This document shows positions 34,123 through 45,955 of a stretch of 64,000 nucleotides of DNA, one piece after another. This DNA comes from Xiphydria camelus (taxonomy: Eukaryota; Arthropoda; Insecta; Hymenoptera; Xiphydriidae). How positions within the stretch are numbered: position 1 is the first letter of the stretch; each line of letters starts with the position of its first letter. A model generated the notes under the pieces. The model did not search any database. It worked only from the letters and a program-made list of their open reading frames with translations, and had not been told where the DNA came from. The translations under genes were made by a program, and so were the position numbers. The DNA lies in assembly GCA_963678675.1 (NCBI GenBank), contig OY783195.1, forward strand, positions 26,585,385 to 26,649,384, written 5' to 3'.

Positions 34123-37100
34123 TCGTGAATATTAGCCAATGAAAATGTCGGAAAGGGTCTCACGTGACACGTCCTTTTTACGAAAGGATTCATTTCCTAC
34201 TTATTAATCCGACCCGACAAGTGTGGCATTCCTCACCAAAGTCCTCCTCAATCGCGCATCGCTTCGTCGCGATACCTGACCTACGACCAAGAGACGCTGA
34301 ACTCTCTCAAGACAAAAAAAAAAGGAGGCGTACCCCATTTCGTATTCACGTCGCGCGAGCGAAGAAAAAGCGTCCACGACGAGAGACGCGCGCATCGCGC
34401 CCGCATAGACGCCTTCCACCCGAGAGTCCGCGCGTCTTGCGTCTGCGGTCGCGGCGCGGCCAAGTCATCCGTGCCTCGTAAAGAGGCGAGCTTACGAGCG
34501 ACGCGCCGCGCGATTCGCGCGCGCTGCTTTATTCCTCGCGAGTCCCATTCGCGCGGGGATTGGCGAGGGGCTGTAAACTCGAAAAGCTGTAAAGCACCGG
34601 CGAGAGAAGTTCGCTCGGTCGCGACTCATTACGGCGTTACGATCGCCGCGCGGCGCGCATCCGGAGCTGGAGAGACGCGCGAGTTCGATTGAATCGAGAA
34701 TTGTGCGGGTAATCCCGCGAGTCGAAATTTTAAACCTGTTCTTTTAGGCTTAGAGTAAGTCAATTTTCCATCGTATTGAATCCCTGTGGTTAGTCTAAAA
34801 TAATTTTTTAGTAAACATTTCACCAACTCTTTAGGTTTAAAATAGGAACTTGTGTGTAGCTTGAGTAGATCCGAGTCGAAATCTTATCCCTACTTTCATG
34901 CTTTTAATATCTACTCTATTCGACCTACCATTGACCTACTCAATCTATAAGTCCTTCCTTTGAACCTAAAGTCGGTGAAATGTTCACGGACCCAACGAGA
35001 AGATCTAGCTGAATACGAATCCGATAGAAAAATTGATTTGAGATCAATAGAAATTTATTCACATCGAACAAAAGTCTATTTGAGTTTGACAGATGTTCTG
35101 CTAGATTCGCACTCGATTAAAAAGACGTGCAAAATATTTATGTAATTCAAACAGACTTTCATTCGATGTGAATATATATAAATGCCTATTCATTTCAATT
35201 AGATCTTTTCCCTTAGTTCACTAACGGATCATTTTAGGCTCAACGTAGGGTTGCAATAATACAGTGTAAAATCGACCTACTAAAAATTGCATGGAGCATT
35301 AAAATCATCAAAGTAGGGGTAACATTTCGACTATGTCAGTGTGTCCAAATTCCTGACGAAGCCCAAAGGACATGGGAAAGAAAGCGAAGAAATGAAACGC
35401 TGTAAAGAAAAATAGAATCCATCCGTGCGTATACATATGTATATACCTACTTTGATGACGCGTCAACGCATCGTCGAGGAGAAAGTGGCGCGGACGGATA
35501 TCCTCGCGGGCTCTGACCTCCTTCCCCGACTTCATTGGGACGTTAATGAATTGTGCCCTCCGGGATGACGACGAGTCTTACTCACCCGATTTCCTGCTAC
35601 GCGATTTCGTTCAAAGAATATATTACGCATGAGGATTTTTCGCGGCAGGTAGGCACAGAGTTATGAAAGTGTTCCTCGGTCCAGAAGAGAATTATCAGCC
35701 GACGAGTCCTCCGGTGCGCCGAGGGCACTGCCGCATCGGCGCGGGGGATGCGCGAAGGGAGAAGTCGTCGGCATGTGCGTGGCCCGATGCGTTCATAAAT
35801 AAGCGAACGGCCGTAAACGTGGAGGCATCGGTGCTAAACCCATACCTACGCGTTGCGGTGAGCGTTAAATAGTCGCGGAGAGTAGCGTGGCGTGTCACGG
35901 GGCGCTCGTCTACACCTTTTCTCTGCTCTCGCATTGTGCGCCGTGCAGTTCCTTTGAACTCGGGTATACGGCGAGAGCGTCGGCCACGATTCTTGCAGGG
36001 TGCTGCATCTTCGACGGGGAGGGCGCGGTGCCGACTCGGTATCTACGTGTCGCGATGTTTTTGTATACCCGCTTCTAAATAATCACGAGAAGTGTAAAAG
36101 TGTTTGAGGAGGTTCTGTCGGTAATGGAATTGAGGGAACGATTTTGATCGAATTCGGTAAATCGATAGATGCGATGAAAATAATGATTGATTAAATTTTT
36201 GCGATGATACACTATACCTTCGCTGTAAATAACAGTGTGTTACATTTATACACGCTTTACGCGTATAAACTTTGTAGTTAGATTTCAAACGTTCCAAGGC
36301 GTGCAAATTCTTCAGAAAAAGACACTGTAAACGTATTAATTCCATTATCGATAGAACCTCCTTAAGAACTCTGACGATATTTCTGAATATCGCAGCCACG
36401 ACTCGAACTATCGCCAAAGTAACCGGAAATATCGCCGAGCCTTCCAAACATTTCTTTTCAACGTAACACTGTGAGTCACCCATTCGCTCTCTCATCACGC
36501 CACCTTCCAAAATCTCGCATTCCCACGAGCTCCCGCTCGAATCCTCGCACGAGAGTTCGCTGTGCGCTGCATTCTTGACGAAGCGCAGAGGACATCGAGG
36601 GACGAGAGCTCGGCGCGCACCACTATATATCGAAGGCACGAGAAGCGCGCGCGGTACTATACGAGCGATCCGTCGCCCTCGTAGCGACAGGGGTGGCGGC
36701 CGAACGACGGGAATAGGTGTAGAGGGGAATGGTGTAGATTGACGAGTGGATAGGTGGGCAGATTGCTAATAAAGGGAGGGCGAGCCGTACCGTCGGCTAG
36801 CGCGCTCGTAACCGCAACTATCCATCGCTTCGTTACTGGACCAACCTTTAAATATTAAATGGAGCGCGTTGTGCGCCGTACAGCGAGGCACGGAGGGCTC
36901 TTTCGGCGGTGGCGTCCGCTTCTCGTACCTGCTGCGAGACCGCGAAACGATTCCCGCGTTCCGGCGACTGCTCCCGATATCGTATCGTCCGGCTGAAGGA
37001 AAGGCGCGAGAGGCGATCGCTAATCGGGCAAGATTTTATTATTTCATGGAAAATATTGCGTATTTACAGTGTTATCGCCAAACTACCGGTAACGTGCTAA

Positions 37101-37273
37101 AGTCGCGGATTGCCGATCGAAATTTGTAGATTTAATTAACGTCGCGCGTATCTTCTAGATAGGTACGTAACAACAATGTCGGGCGACGGGGGAGGCTTCG
37201 GGAGAGGGGTGAACCGATAGCTCGCGTGCTGATTAGCGTTATAAACGAGTATAATGAGATCTGACGCGCGTTT
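34123..37273. other. Intergenic region
   Basis: Holds a GC-rich block (34200-34700) and an AT-rich block (34720-35300) with an inverted pair at about 35055-35175 (ttcacatcgaacaaaagtct / agactttcattcgatgtgaa), probably a small MITE. The longest ORF (36043-36639, minus, 198 codons) has no recognisable domain. Confidence 0.5.
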
Positions 37274-37521
37274 GTACACTGAGAAAAATAACTTCCCTCT
37301 ATTGAAAAGGTCCCACAGACAATTTTTGTGGAAATCTGCTGATGTGCTTCGGACGCAGCAATTCCAGATTTTCTGTGGAAAAGTTTGAGAAGGACGAACA
37401 GAAATTCATTGAGTGCTATGTGTACCTCGGATGATAATCAGGGATTCACCGAATTTCGTATGTCGACGTGTTCTAAAAGAAATCACATAACTCGGCGTTG
37501 AAATTAGAAAATACGTACCTA

Positions 37522-37866
37522 TACTTCCGGTGTTACAGATTCTACCACTGTGACTTTCGAAAATGTCACTTTTAAACATACTAGCCAATGAACTCTTATT
37601 ATCAATTCTCATGCTTTCATTAGCTACGGCGGTGTTGCTCTTGTTAATGAAAGCATGAGGATTGATTGATCATTGGTCGGTACGTTTAAAAGTGACGTTT
37701 CAAAAAGACATTCTTAAACTTGTTAACCAGTGATCAATGAATTCTGATACCTTCATTATCCAGGGTGAACCCCGTCGTAGCTAATAAGATCATGTTCATT
37801 GGCTAATTCGTTAAAAAATGACATCGTAAAAAGTCACCAGCGACAGAATCCGTGACGCTGGGAGTA
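37522..37866. mobile_element. MITE, family I, long copy
   Basis: The ends ttccggtgttacagattcta and cagaatccgtgacgctggga are inverted. The middle has repeated caatga(t)c..attctcatgctttcatt blocks, so an internal duplication lengthened it relative to 6383-6569. Confidence 0.75.
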
Positions 37867-38021
37867 TCTCGCCATGAATAACGTATTTTTCAACTGTTAC
37901 AGTTGAGAGATAAGTGTTTTTTAAATGCAACACCGAGTTACGTGATTTCTTTCAGGGCGCGTCGATGTATCTGCAAAGACGACTAAAATCCCATAAAAAA
38001 TATAAAGACCCATACGTGCCG

Positions 38022-38045
38022 TTCTATTAGTAATTACTAATAGAA
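38022..38045. repeat. Perfect 24-base palindrome centred on GTAATTAC
   Basis: The sequence ttctattagtaa joins its exact reverse complement. It contains a TAATTA homeodomain-type core at the centre. Function unknown. Confidence 0.8.
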
Positions 38046-38227
38046 TGTTGCAAGATTTTATTTGTTCTTACAGATGCACATAAAATCCAATACATTCTTA
38101 TTGATCTCCCTCGGATTTTTATCAGCGGGTGCCCGGAATTGCTGTGTCAAAAGCACATTAAATAATAATGGGGATTCTAATGGGATTTTTATAAGTTTTC
38201 TATGAGAATCTGTGATATTTTTCCAAT

Positions 38228-38444
38228 AGGGTTTGTTAAAATGACAAAATACATCTGGGGTTAAACGAGTCAAGTTATTCTGACCAAAATGAACCAAATA
38301 TTTAGTTATTCTAACATGTCCAATTATTCTAACCAGAAAATGGTCAGTTTAATCAAACAGATGGGGAATTCACATTTCACCAAACGGTTTGGTTATAGTC
38401 TTCAGAATTTTGGTCAAATCCACCAAGTTACTTTTCTCAGAGTG
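38228..38444. mobile_element. Family B MITE, left-truncated
   Basis: Carries the family B body (gttaaaatgacaaaatacat, accaaatatttagttattct, caccaaacggtttggttata) and the right end accaagttacttttctcaga. The expected cactgagaaaaataatt left end is missing. Confidence 0.7.
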
Positions 38445-39345
38445 CAGTGAGTTATGTACAGCGACGACTTTACCGTATAGAGATTCTTCTTTATATTGTA
38501 CAGTGGAACCTCGTCGTTCGAAGAGGTTGTTTCTCCGGGAGAGTCAGCGGAACCCGTTCCAGTGGGATTGCGACGGGATGCGATCCTGCCTCGGGCGCGA
38601 CGATGCTCGGCGATCGTCCGGCGGGTGGAAATACGTGGCGCATTTCCTGTGCACTTGTATTTGCCCAAAGGACATCATGGTACGACGCACGTGGAAAAAG
38701 AATGCCATTGGACGTAGCGATTGAGATATTGCAGAACATTGACCCATTAGTGCTCAGCATCATTTTCAGTTGTCAAGCAATTTTTGTTTGCGGATATTCA
38801 ATTAATCGTGTTTTCGAAATGCTTAGCAATTGATTTCAGAAATTATACTATTTTTGCAGATATGCGATTAATCGTTTTTGAAATGTTTAGGCATTGGTTT
38901 CAGAAATTGTACAATACTTTTTTCTGATAAAATTAAGCTTCCGGAGAAATTTTTCAAATGACACGAAAATACTTAATCCAATGTCTCAAAACAGAAAATG
39001 CTCTGCAACTAAAATTGCCACCGAAAACCAACATGTAGATTGAAACCCTAATACGAGATAATTTCTAAAATAACAAAGCTAATATTGCTTCCGTCCATCG
39101 ACCGTAATACGAAGTACCTCTGCAAATCGAATCGCCAAGCCAATGATGCTCCCCCTCACAAATCTCCCCCAAAAAGCACCCGTTTACACGACGACACCGT
39201 GTACTCACGAGACCATCAATCGCCTGCCACTTCGGGACGATCCGATCGTGTCCTCTCGACGAAAACCGCCACGGGGAGATGGATGAGGAAGAGGTAACAC
39301 GACGCGAAGGGGAGAAGAAGAGTAACGCGAACCCACGCAGCCTCC

Positions 39346-41219
39346 TCAGTAGGGCGGCCTCCACACGCTGCTCCTCTGTTCCGCCACCCCGGTAGTCGTT
39401 CCGCTCTCCTCGCCGGGCGCGCCGATCTCCTGCACTCTGTTGATCACCGTCCCGCTGGTCCTGGCGACCTGGTCGTCGTTGAGGTCGCCGTTGCTCGTGA
39501 CGTAGACGTGGAATTGCGTCTGATTGACCGTGTTGTACACGTGGGGGCAGAACATCGTGGGCGCGGGACTTATGTAATTCTGAGAGGGGTTGTTGTAACC
39601 GTGGTAGTTGAGATTGTAGTTGTACGGCGCCACGGGACCGGGAGTGGCCGGCGCCGCCGTTGACCAGGAGCCGTAGGGATATCCGGGACTGGTGCCGCCG
39701 CCGCCGCCACCGCCCGCTCCGACACCGGGGAAGATTTCCGACTCGGGCTTCGTCGGCACCAGCGGCAGCGTTGCGGAGGGCGCGAGCGGGCCGTACATGG
39801 AAATGCAGTTCGGCGTGTACGTGTCCTGCTGGCCTTCCGAGGGGAGAACTGCAACGGAGAGGGGAGATTCGTGCTTTTTCGATCGCAATTGGTTGTACGG
39901 GTAAGTAGGTATGTGGAATCGTGCACGGGGAAAAAAAGAGTTAGTTGGATCTACTAAAAATTACTTGCGGGGTCGTGAGTAATTATTTATTTACATTAGT
40001 TTCATTTTTTTTCATATTAATCTGATATTTCTTCTTTGCAAGCACATACTATTCCACATGATTGTAAGAAAGAGATATCCGATTGACGCGTATTAAAAAA
40101 TTGTATTGACGTAAATTGATAATTACTTGCGACCCCGCAAGTAATTTTCAGTAGATCCAACTAATTCTTTTTCTCCGCGTATCGGGAGAATGTACGGCGC
40201 GAGTCGTGTGTTGGGGAGTTTTTTCTTTTCATGAGAAAGAGGGAAGTTTGTTAGGACTTTGTGTTATATCTTTAGGAAAAAACGGTATGTTCGATTAAAT
40301 TGGCGTTTACGGGTGAGGGAATACAACAGAATTTAGTTGCTTCGGTTGATAAATATGGTTATAACGATTAACGGCTATTTGAAGGAAACTAAATCTGCAT
40401 TCCTCCACCCGTAACTGCTGATTTAGTCGAGTCGACTGCATTTTTTTCTTAGTGATATAACCGAGCGAGTGTACGTGTGAACTGCACTGAGAGAAATAAT
40501 TGTTGGTACCAAAAAATTGTTTCTTCAATCAAAGATGATATAATTACAGAATCAAGCCATAGTTTCCTTCGTGTAAGAATATATTTAATAGGCTCGAGTT
40601 ATTGTTTTTTTTTTGCGCAAGAAGAATATTTTGTCTTAACGAAGGTATTTTTGAATCAAAAATATACTATTGTCTGCATTCTTAAAAATGTTTAAGATAA
40701 TACGTTCTAGCTTCAAGAAACATTTTATTGGCGCTAGCCATTATTTCCCTCAGTGATATACCCACAGCATCCCTTCGCTGTGGCAGTGATCTACACTGTA
40801 AAAAAATGTGCATTTTTAATATACTTTTATATAAAGCTTTTTTCCAATGCGTGATTATGAAAATTAATATACTAAGTTATGAAATTTATAAATTGCCCTT
40901 ATTCTCACAATCACGTATTGGAGATAATACCTTTATATGTAATTATATTAAATTTAATACACATTTTTTTACAGTGCAGACAAACGGGTGTTTACCCTCG
41001 ACTGCGAGAGAGGGAGAAAGGAAACGAAAGACTCACCGGAGGATAGTGGTACATGTTCCGTGGTGGGATAATGCGGCAGCGATTCCCCGGGGTAGGAGAA
41101 CGCACCCCCCGGAATCGGCGAGTAGGAGCTGACCGCTCCGCCGCTCCCGTTACTCGGAGCCTGATGCAAAGCCGCCGGCGATTGGTAGGTCCACTCGCTG
41201 GTGCCACCGGTGCTCGTGT
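39346..41219 (-). CDS. Runt-domain (RUNX) transcription factor, C-terminal two exons (partial)
   Basis: Exons (minus) 41037-41219 and 39346-39848 join in phase (G|TT) with a GTGAGT donor and a gttgcag acceptor; stop TGA at 39346-39348. About 227 residues are visible. The text is Ser/Pro/Tyr/Gly-rich, as in RUNX transactivation regions: SEWTYQSPAAL (compare PWSYDQSYQYL in vertebrate RUNX1), SYSPIPGGAFSYPGESLPHYP, a Gly run (GGGGGGG), and a final SVWRPPY. RUNX proteins end VWRPY, which recruits Groucho. No Runt domain exon was found up to 64000, so 5' exons must lie outside or be very short. Identity rests on the C-terminal motif and composition; another WRP-type Groucho-binding factor is possible. 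Confidence 0.65.
39924..40179. mobile_element. MITE, family E, in the last RUNX intron
   Basis: The ends gcacggggaaaaaaagagtt and aattctttttctccgcg are near-inverse. Inside are gttggatctactaaaaatta, cttgcggggtcgtgag and the inverse cgaccccgcaag. Confidence 0.85.
40270..40454. mobile_element. MITE, family C, in the last RUNX intron
   Basis: The left tttaggaaaaaacggtatgt..gattaaattggcg and right tgatttagtcgag..tttttttcttagtg are inverted, with ttacgggtgagggaata / attcctccacccgtaa inside. A relative lies at 58008-58220. Confidence 0.75.
40485..40755. mobile_element. MITE, family A, uninterrupted reference copy
   Basis: The ends cactgagagaaataattgtt and agccattatttccctcagtg are inverted; no transposase ORF. 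This 271-base copy shows the ancestral structure of the interrupted copies at 28545-29335, 41314-42406 and 47133-47810. Confidence 0.9.
40793..40977. mobile_element. MITE, family K, copy 1
   Basis: The ends cactgtaaaaaaatgtgca and tacacatttttttacagtg are inverted. Interior has ttttatataaagc and cgtgattatgaaaat / tctcacaatcacgta. Second copy at 48965-49177. Confidence 0.85.
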
Positions 41220-41479
41220 CTGCAACGATAAACGGCGAAACGCGTGCGTTATTTTGAGTCGAACGGCGTTCTACGAGTCTTCGATCTCTTCATCCGATAA
41301 CGAGGCAACTGTACACTGACAGAAATAACTGCCGATGCTAAAAAAATGTTTTCTTCCATGAAAATATGACATAATTCCAGGATCAAGCCATGGTTTTCTT
41401 CCTGCAAAAAAATATTTGATAGGCTCGAGTAATTGTTCTTTTTTCTCGCACAGAAAGAACTTCTTGGCTCAATGAAGGT

Positions 41480-42246
41480 ACACTGAGAGAAAATCCCTGA
41501 TAATTTATATTTCCTTTATTATATTGACCTAATGACCATGATTTTCGTAATCAGCGTGAAAAAATATGTGGAATAGAGTGGATCAGTGATCGATTCCAAA
41601 GATTTGCATTTTAAGCAAAATGGCAAGTTTTTCGAAAAAATTTTAATCTTCGGAATTGAAGTCTCGACCACCCTATTCGATGTATTTTTTGACGCCGATT
41701 CCGAAAATCGCTATTATATTGATGAAATCTCAAAGGAAGGCCGAGATATCGATGATTTCGCGTGAAAAAATCATTTTTTTCTACACAAAATCGCTTGTAA
41801 CTTATATTTCCTTTGCGATATCGACCTAATGACCATGATTTTCGTAATCAGCGTGAAAAAATACATGGAATAGGGTGGATCAGTGATCGATTTAAGAGAT
41901 TTGTATTTTTAGCCAAATTTTAAGGTATATGCCTTAACATTTTTTCACTTTTTCGCGAAAATCGAAATCTCTTGAATCGAGCTCCCGACCATCCTATCTT
42001 ATGTATTTTTTCGCGCTGATTCTGAAAATCGCCGATATATTTAGCCAATCTCAAAGGAACATCGAGATATCGACGATTTTCTAGGAGAAAAAAAATTTTT
42101 TTTTACATAAAATCACTGATATCTTATATTGTCTTCGCGATATCGACCTAATAACCGAGGTTTTCATAATCAGCGCGAAAAAATACATAAGATGGGATAG
42201 TCGAGAGCTCGATTCAAGAGATTTCGATTTTCGCGAAAAATTGAAA
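41480..42246. repeat. Family M: tandem palindromic units (~300 bp)
   Basis: Starts tacactgagagaaaatccct. The block cgacctaatgaccatgattt, tcgtaatcagcgtgaaaaaa occurs at about 41526 and 41822, with a third version (cgacctaataaccgagg) at about 42143. Each is paired with inverted text (gtattttttcgcgctgattc), so every unit is a fold-back and units are in direct tandem. Confidence 0.75.
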
Positions 42247-42352
42247 AAATGTTAAGCCATGCATAAATATGTATGAGCCAAAAGCCTATAGATAATAAGA
42301 TAACAACGATCGAAGTTTCTTTCCCGACGAGTAAGTTTTGCCTCATACGGTA
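42247..42352. mobile_element. Family H MITE fragment
   Basis: Only the right half is present: gagccaaaagcctatagata, ataagataacaacgatcgaa, gacgagtaagttttgcctca. Confidence 0.65.
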
Positions 42353-43060
42353 TGCTCTCGATTCAAGAAATATCCGTTTGATACCAGTCATTATTTCCCT
42401 CAGTGCATAAGCGAACGGGAAAAGTCGCGGGGGTCGAACCGCGATTGTTTTCAACGAGACCTCCTCGACGACCGCGAGCAGACGAACGTGGGAGGAATCT
42501 CATTACGCGCGAGTGTCGCACGCCGCAGGTGTACGTGCGTCCGATACCGCGCCGCCCGAAGGCTTCAAACGCTATTCCGCCGCCACGCGCCGCGCGCGAT
42601 GTAATACGGCGAATCTCGCTCGGACTCCGCCCGAGCAGCGGCACGTAGAGTAGCGCGTATAGATTAGCGCCTCTTTAAAATTCACTATATTAAAACTCCG
42701 CCGGGGCGGCGCGCACGGCCGACGCACTTTCACGCGCGCGGTGAGTAATGCCGAGAGATTAATTAGCGCGGCGCGGTGCCCACGTGAGTCACGCGGGCCT
42801 CGCCGAGGCCTTTAACCCTTATGTGCACACCCAACTTTTACCACATCGTTACACACCCGGGGTACCCGGGTGCCCACCACTGGTTTTTCTCAATTTCTGA
42901 ATTTTCACATAAACGGAGTCGTTTGGAATCAATTTACTTCATTAAATAAACATTAATAGAAACTATTTAAGCCATTTCCAAGTTCCCTAGCCCACTACAA
43001 CTCCCATGAAAAGAAATAGAGGTAGGGTCTCCGAGCGCTACACAGGTAGCACGCGGTCAA

Positions 43061-44418
43061 TTTTGCCCAAGAAGAACAAAACTATCGACAATGCACTCTG
43101 ATGCTGCTGTGAATGACGATAGAAAGAGAAAACCTCACATGATCTCTTATTATAATAGATATAAAACTGATGTAGATATTATGGATCAAATGGTTACTCG
43201 ATACATCATGCACAGGCGCACTCAGAGATGGCCGCTTGCTATGTTTTTCAATATCCTAGACGTAGGCGCTCTTGCTTCGTATATAATATATTATGAGAAC
43301 AACAAGATGATTCGAAAGAAAAGTAATCAGCGACGTATACAGACTGTTCCCCTCTATACACGCCAGCGTAGCACATTGCATATCGGTTGGCGCTATCGAA
43401 TCCAAGATGGTTCCCTAAAATTCGGTGACAATACCGACAGCCCAGACACGAACCAAATAGATATTTCAGTCCGAAAAACATCGGTCATCTCAATAGTGGT
43501 GAATGTGATAGACGCTCCGATAGATAGCTTGATAATCGTTTGGAATTTTTTTCGAATAATCAAGATAGTGAACAGAAGCAGTGCCATTTTTCTCTGGTTG
43601 CTTGTGCATAAAGAGCAGGAAAAGAGACATCAGTATCTCAGAAGAAGTGCCATCAGATAAGTTACTTCCTAACTCACCGTATTAACCTCATTTTGATAAC
43701 GTATGAAGGACAAATATCTTTGTGGTTATCAAAATGAGGTTAAGACGGTCCGTTAGAAAGTAACTTATCTGATGGCACTTCTTCTGAGATTCTGATGTCT
43801 CCTTTCCTACTCTTTATGCACAAGAAACCAGAGAAAAATGACACTGCTTCCGTTCACTATTTTGATTATTCGAAAAAAAATCCAAACGATTATCAAGTTA
43901 TCTTTCAGAGCGTCTGTCACATTCACCATTATTGAGATGACCGATGTTTTTCGGACCGAAACGTCTATTTGGTTCGTGTCTGGGCTGTCGGCATTGTCAC
44001 CGAATTTTAGGGAACCATCTTGGATCCGATAGCGCCAACCGATATGCAATGTACTACGCTGGCGTGTATAGAGGGGAATAATCTGTATTCTCTTGCGTCA
44101 ACTGGGCGAAGAACTAGGAAACCCTTTATTGAGGATCGTTCTGCGAATGGCCAAATAATGCGCAACTTCAACACGAAAATTGCGATTGAAAGCGTGATCG
44201 AGGCATAGGCTGGTCCTTCCACTATTCCTGAAAGGCAAGCTCAACCTCGAGACAGTACAGGCAGGAAGAAAATTATAGGTTCTTGTCATATATGCTACAA
44301 AGAAACGATCAAAAGACGCCGGAAAACACGAAAATCTTGTTCGGTTTGCGAGAAACCTGTTTGCGATGAGCATTGTTCATCGACAATCAGATGTATCGAT
44401 TGCGCTGGAGGAATGTAA
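43061..44418 (+). pseudogene. piggyBac transposase relic, C-terminal part, interrupted
   Basis: Piece 1 (about 43061-43335) reads LSTMHSDAA..KPHMISYYNRYKTDVDIMDQ, then MVTRYIMHRRTQRWPLAMFF and NILDVGALASYIIYYE, typical of the DDE_Tnp_1_7 end including the DxxD-type VDIMDQM block. After a ~750-base palindromic insertion, piece 2 resumes with LLRQLGEELGNPLLRIVLRM, then a stop. The C-terminal cysteine-rich zinc-binding tail is recognisable at 44263-44418: CHICYKE..CSVCEKPVCDEHC..CIDCAGGM. Stops and the missing N-terminus show it is dead. Confidence 0.85.
43336..44088. repeat. ~750 bp near-palindrome inserted in the piggyBac transposase
   Basis: The left arm (43336-~43705) and right arm (~43725-44088) are reverse complements with few mismatches; ends are tatacaga / tctgtat, and the centre is cctcattttgataac / gttatcaaaatgagg. 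The transposase frame resumes on the far side, so this is an insertion. Both arms keep the same open frame (HIGWRYRIQDGSLKFGDN...) for about 80 codons. Nature uncertain: a large fold-back MITE is likeliest. Confidence 0.8.
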
Positions 44419-45150
44419 ATATACTCTAATATACCTTGAAAATTATTGTAATTATTTATTCATTAACCCCTGTTACCTCAATGAAAGATTCATCGATGAT
44501 ATTAATTTATTCCCGACTCGAAATGCCATTTTTCATCTAGTGGGTACCCGGGTACCCGGGTGTGTCCGCTAAGCACATGAACTTCAACGCCGTTTATTTA
44601 TATTTCAAAAAATTTGAAAAAAATTTACGATTGTGTTTTTATCTTCAAAAAGAGTCAAATAATGGGGATCTTGAGGCCCAGGCCGGTATTTCAATTTTTC
44701 TCCGAGTTATGGGCAAAAATATGACAAGGTGGACACCCGGGTATCCGGGTGTGCACATAAGGGTTAAACGATACCTGGAAGCGCGCGGACGTCCCGATGT
44801 CGTCAGGTTCGATGAAACTGGCGGGAATCGCCGTCCGGAGCAATCGTTATCACCGCGCGCGGGCGCGGGATGAATCGGGTTTATCTCGCGTGGGCGATCG
44901 TGACTCGTCGGTTCGCTTAACGAGATCGAGATAAATTCGGGGGAATCTCTGTCGTCGTAAAATCGAACGCGCCGGCAGTGGTGAGAGACCCGATCGCTTT
45001 GCTCTTTCACTGGCTCTCGTGCGAATCGTTTTGTTTTGCCGATTTTTTCACGACGGCCTCTATAACCGTCCAGTTCTTCGTAGTATTGCAGTAGAGTCGG
45101 CGTTGCGCAATCGAGAGAACGAGGAATCGGGTTCCGAGTCATCGGCTTCT

Positions 45151-45167
45151 GGGGGGGGGGGGGGGGG
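45151..45167 (+). repeat. Homopolymer of 17 G
   Basis: An uninterrupted run of G follows atcggcttct. Such runs are error-prone in sequencing and can form G-quadruplexes. Confidence 0.95.
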
Positions 45168-45955
45168 CGTGCGCGACGTCCACGAATTGTCTTTACTTTT
45201 TGCCTTCTATCATTGTGCAACGCGCCTTATACGTGACTTACGGATTGCAACTGTTGTACGGATTTCACTTTGTTCGATTTATACTTCTTTCCCCTCGTCC
45301 AGCATTAATCGGACACGAATGAAGATTCTGGGAATTAAAAAAAAATACTGTCTCGCACGATGAAGCTGTTAAACTGAATGAATACATTAACCCCTTGACA
45401 TATTTACAATGATGTCTGGGAGGCGTCATTCATTTCATGTGAAGGTCGCAACCGAAGTGGATTTTTTTATCTGATCGTCGAAAAATTTGTTATAAATTTA
45501 ATCATTACGTCTATGAGTGACACGTGAGACTCGCGTGAAAGGTCTGAAACAAAATATTCACTGGACGTCGGAAAAACGATTTGCTTCTGCATCATCCACG
45601 CTTTGAGTAATAACGCTGTATTTAATGACAAGGCATATCAATAGTGCGCAGCGAATCACACAGGTCGGAAATTACCTCGCATTCTCCGTAAGTACACAAT
45701 ATGCCTAATCCAGTTGAAAGTTCTAGTGTCTGTCAAGTCGATTTCAAACATTCTCAGTCGTGACAGTTATCCGCTCCAATTTCAATAATCAATTAATACA
45801 TTTATAGACGAAATACTCAATGAAAACCTATTTCCGACCTGTAAAAAATCATACCAAATAGTTTGCCGAATTATTTCGCCGCAAAAAAATCATTCGAAAT
45901 CAACTGAGATTTTTTTCGCGAACTTTTCGCGACAGAAGTTAAAACACCTGCATGA

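Larger units (their letters stand above)
41314..42406. mobile_element. MITE, family A, hosting large insertions
   Basis: The left end acactgacagaaataactgc and body run to ggctcaatgaaggt (41479). The right end resumes at 42352 (gctctcgattcaagaaatat) and closes with attatttccctcagtg. Between lie the family M array (41480-42246) and a family H fragment (42247-42352). Confidence 0.75.
42816..44763 (+). mobile_element. Non-autonomous piggyBac-like element with TTAA target duplications
   Basis: Flanked by TTAA at 42812-42815 and 44764-44767. The terminal inverted repeats start CCCTTATGTGCACACCC and end GGGTGTGCACATAAGGG (17 of 17). Sub-terminal ggtacccgggtg blocks are repeated near both ends. Inside is a truncated, interrupted transposase (43061-44418). 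The total length of 1948 bases is below an intact element, and the N-terminal transposase half is missing, so it cannot move itself. Confidence 0.95.

Noticed and set aside
36043..36639. 198-codon minus-strand ORF
   Set aside because: No recognisable domain, no low-complexity explanation either, but codon usage is unlike the GC-rich real exons and no neighbouring exon fits. Kept only as a weak possibility.
43091..43660. Intact piggyBac transposase
   Set aside because: Only the C-terminal part is present, it runs into a palindromic insertion, and stops follow.
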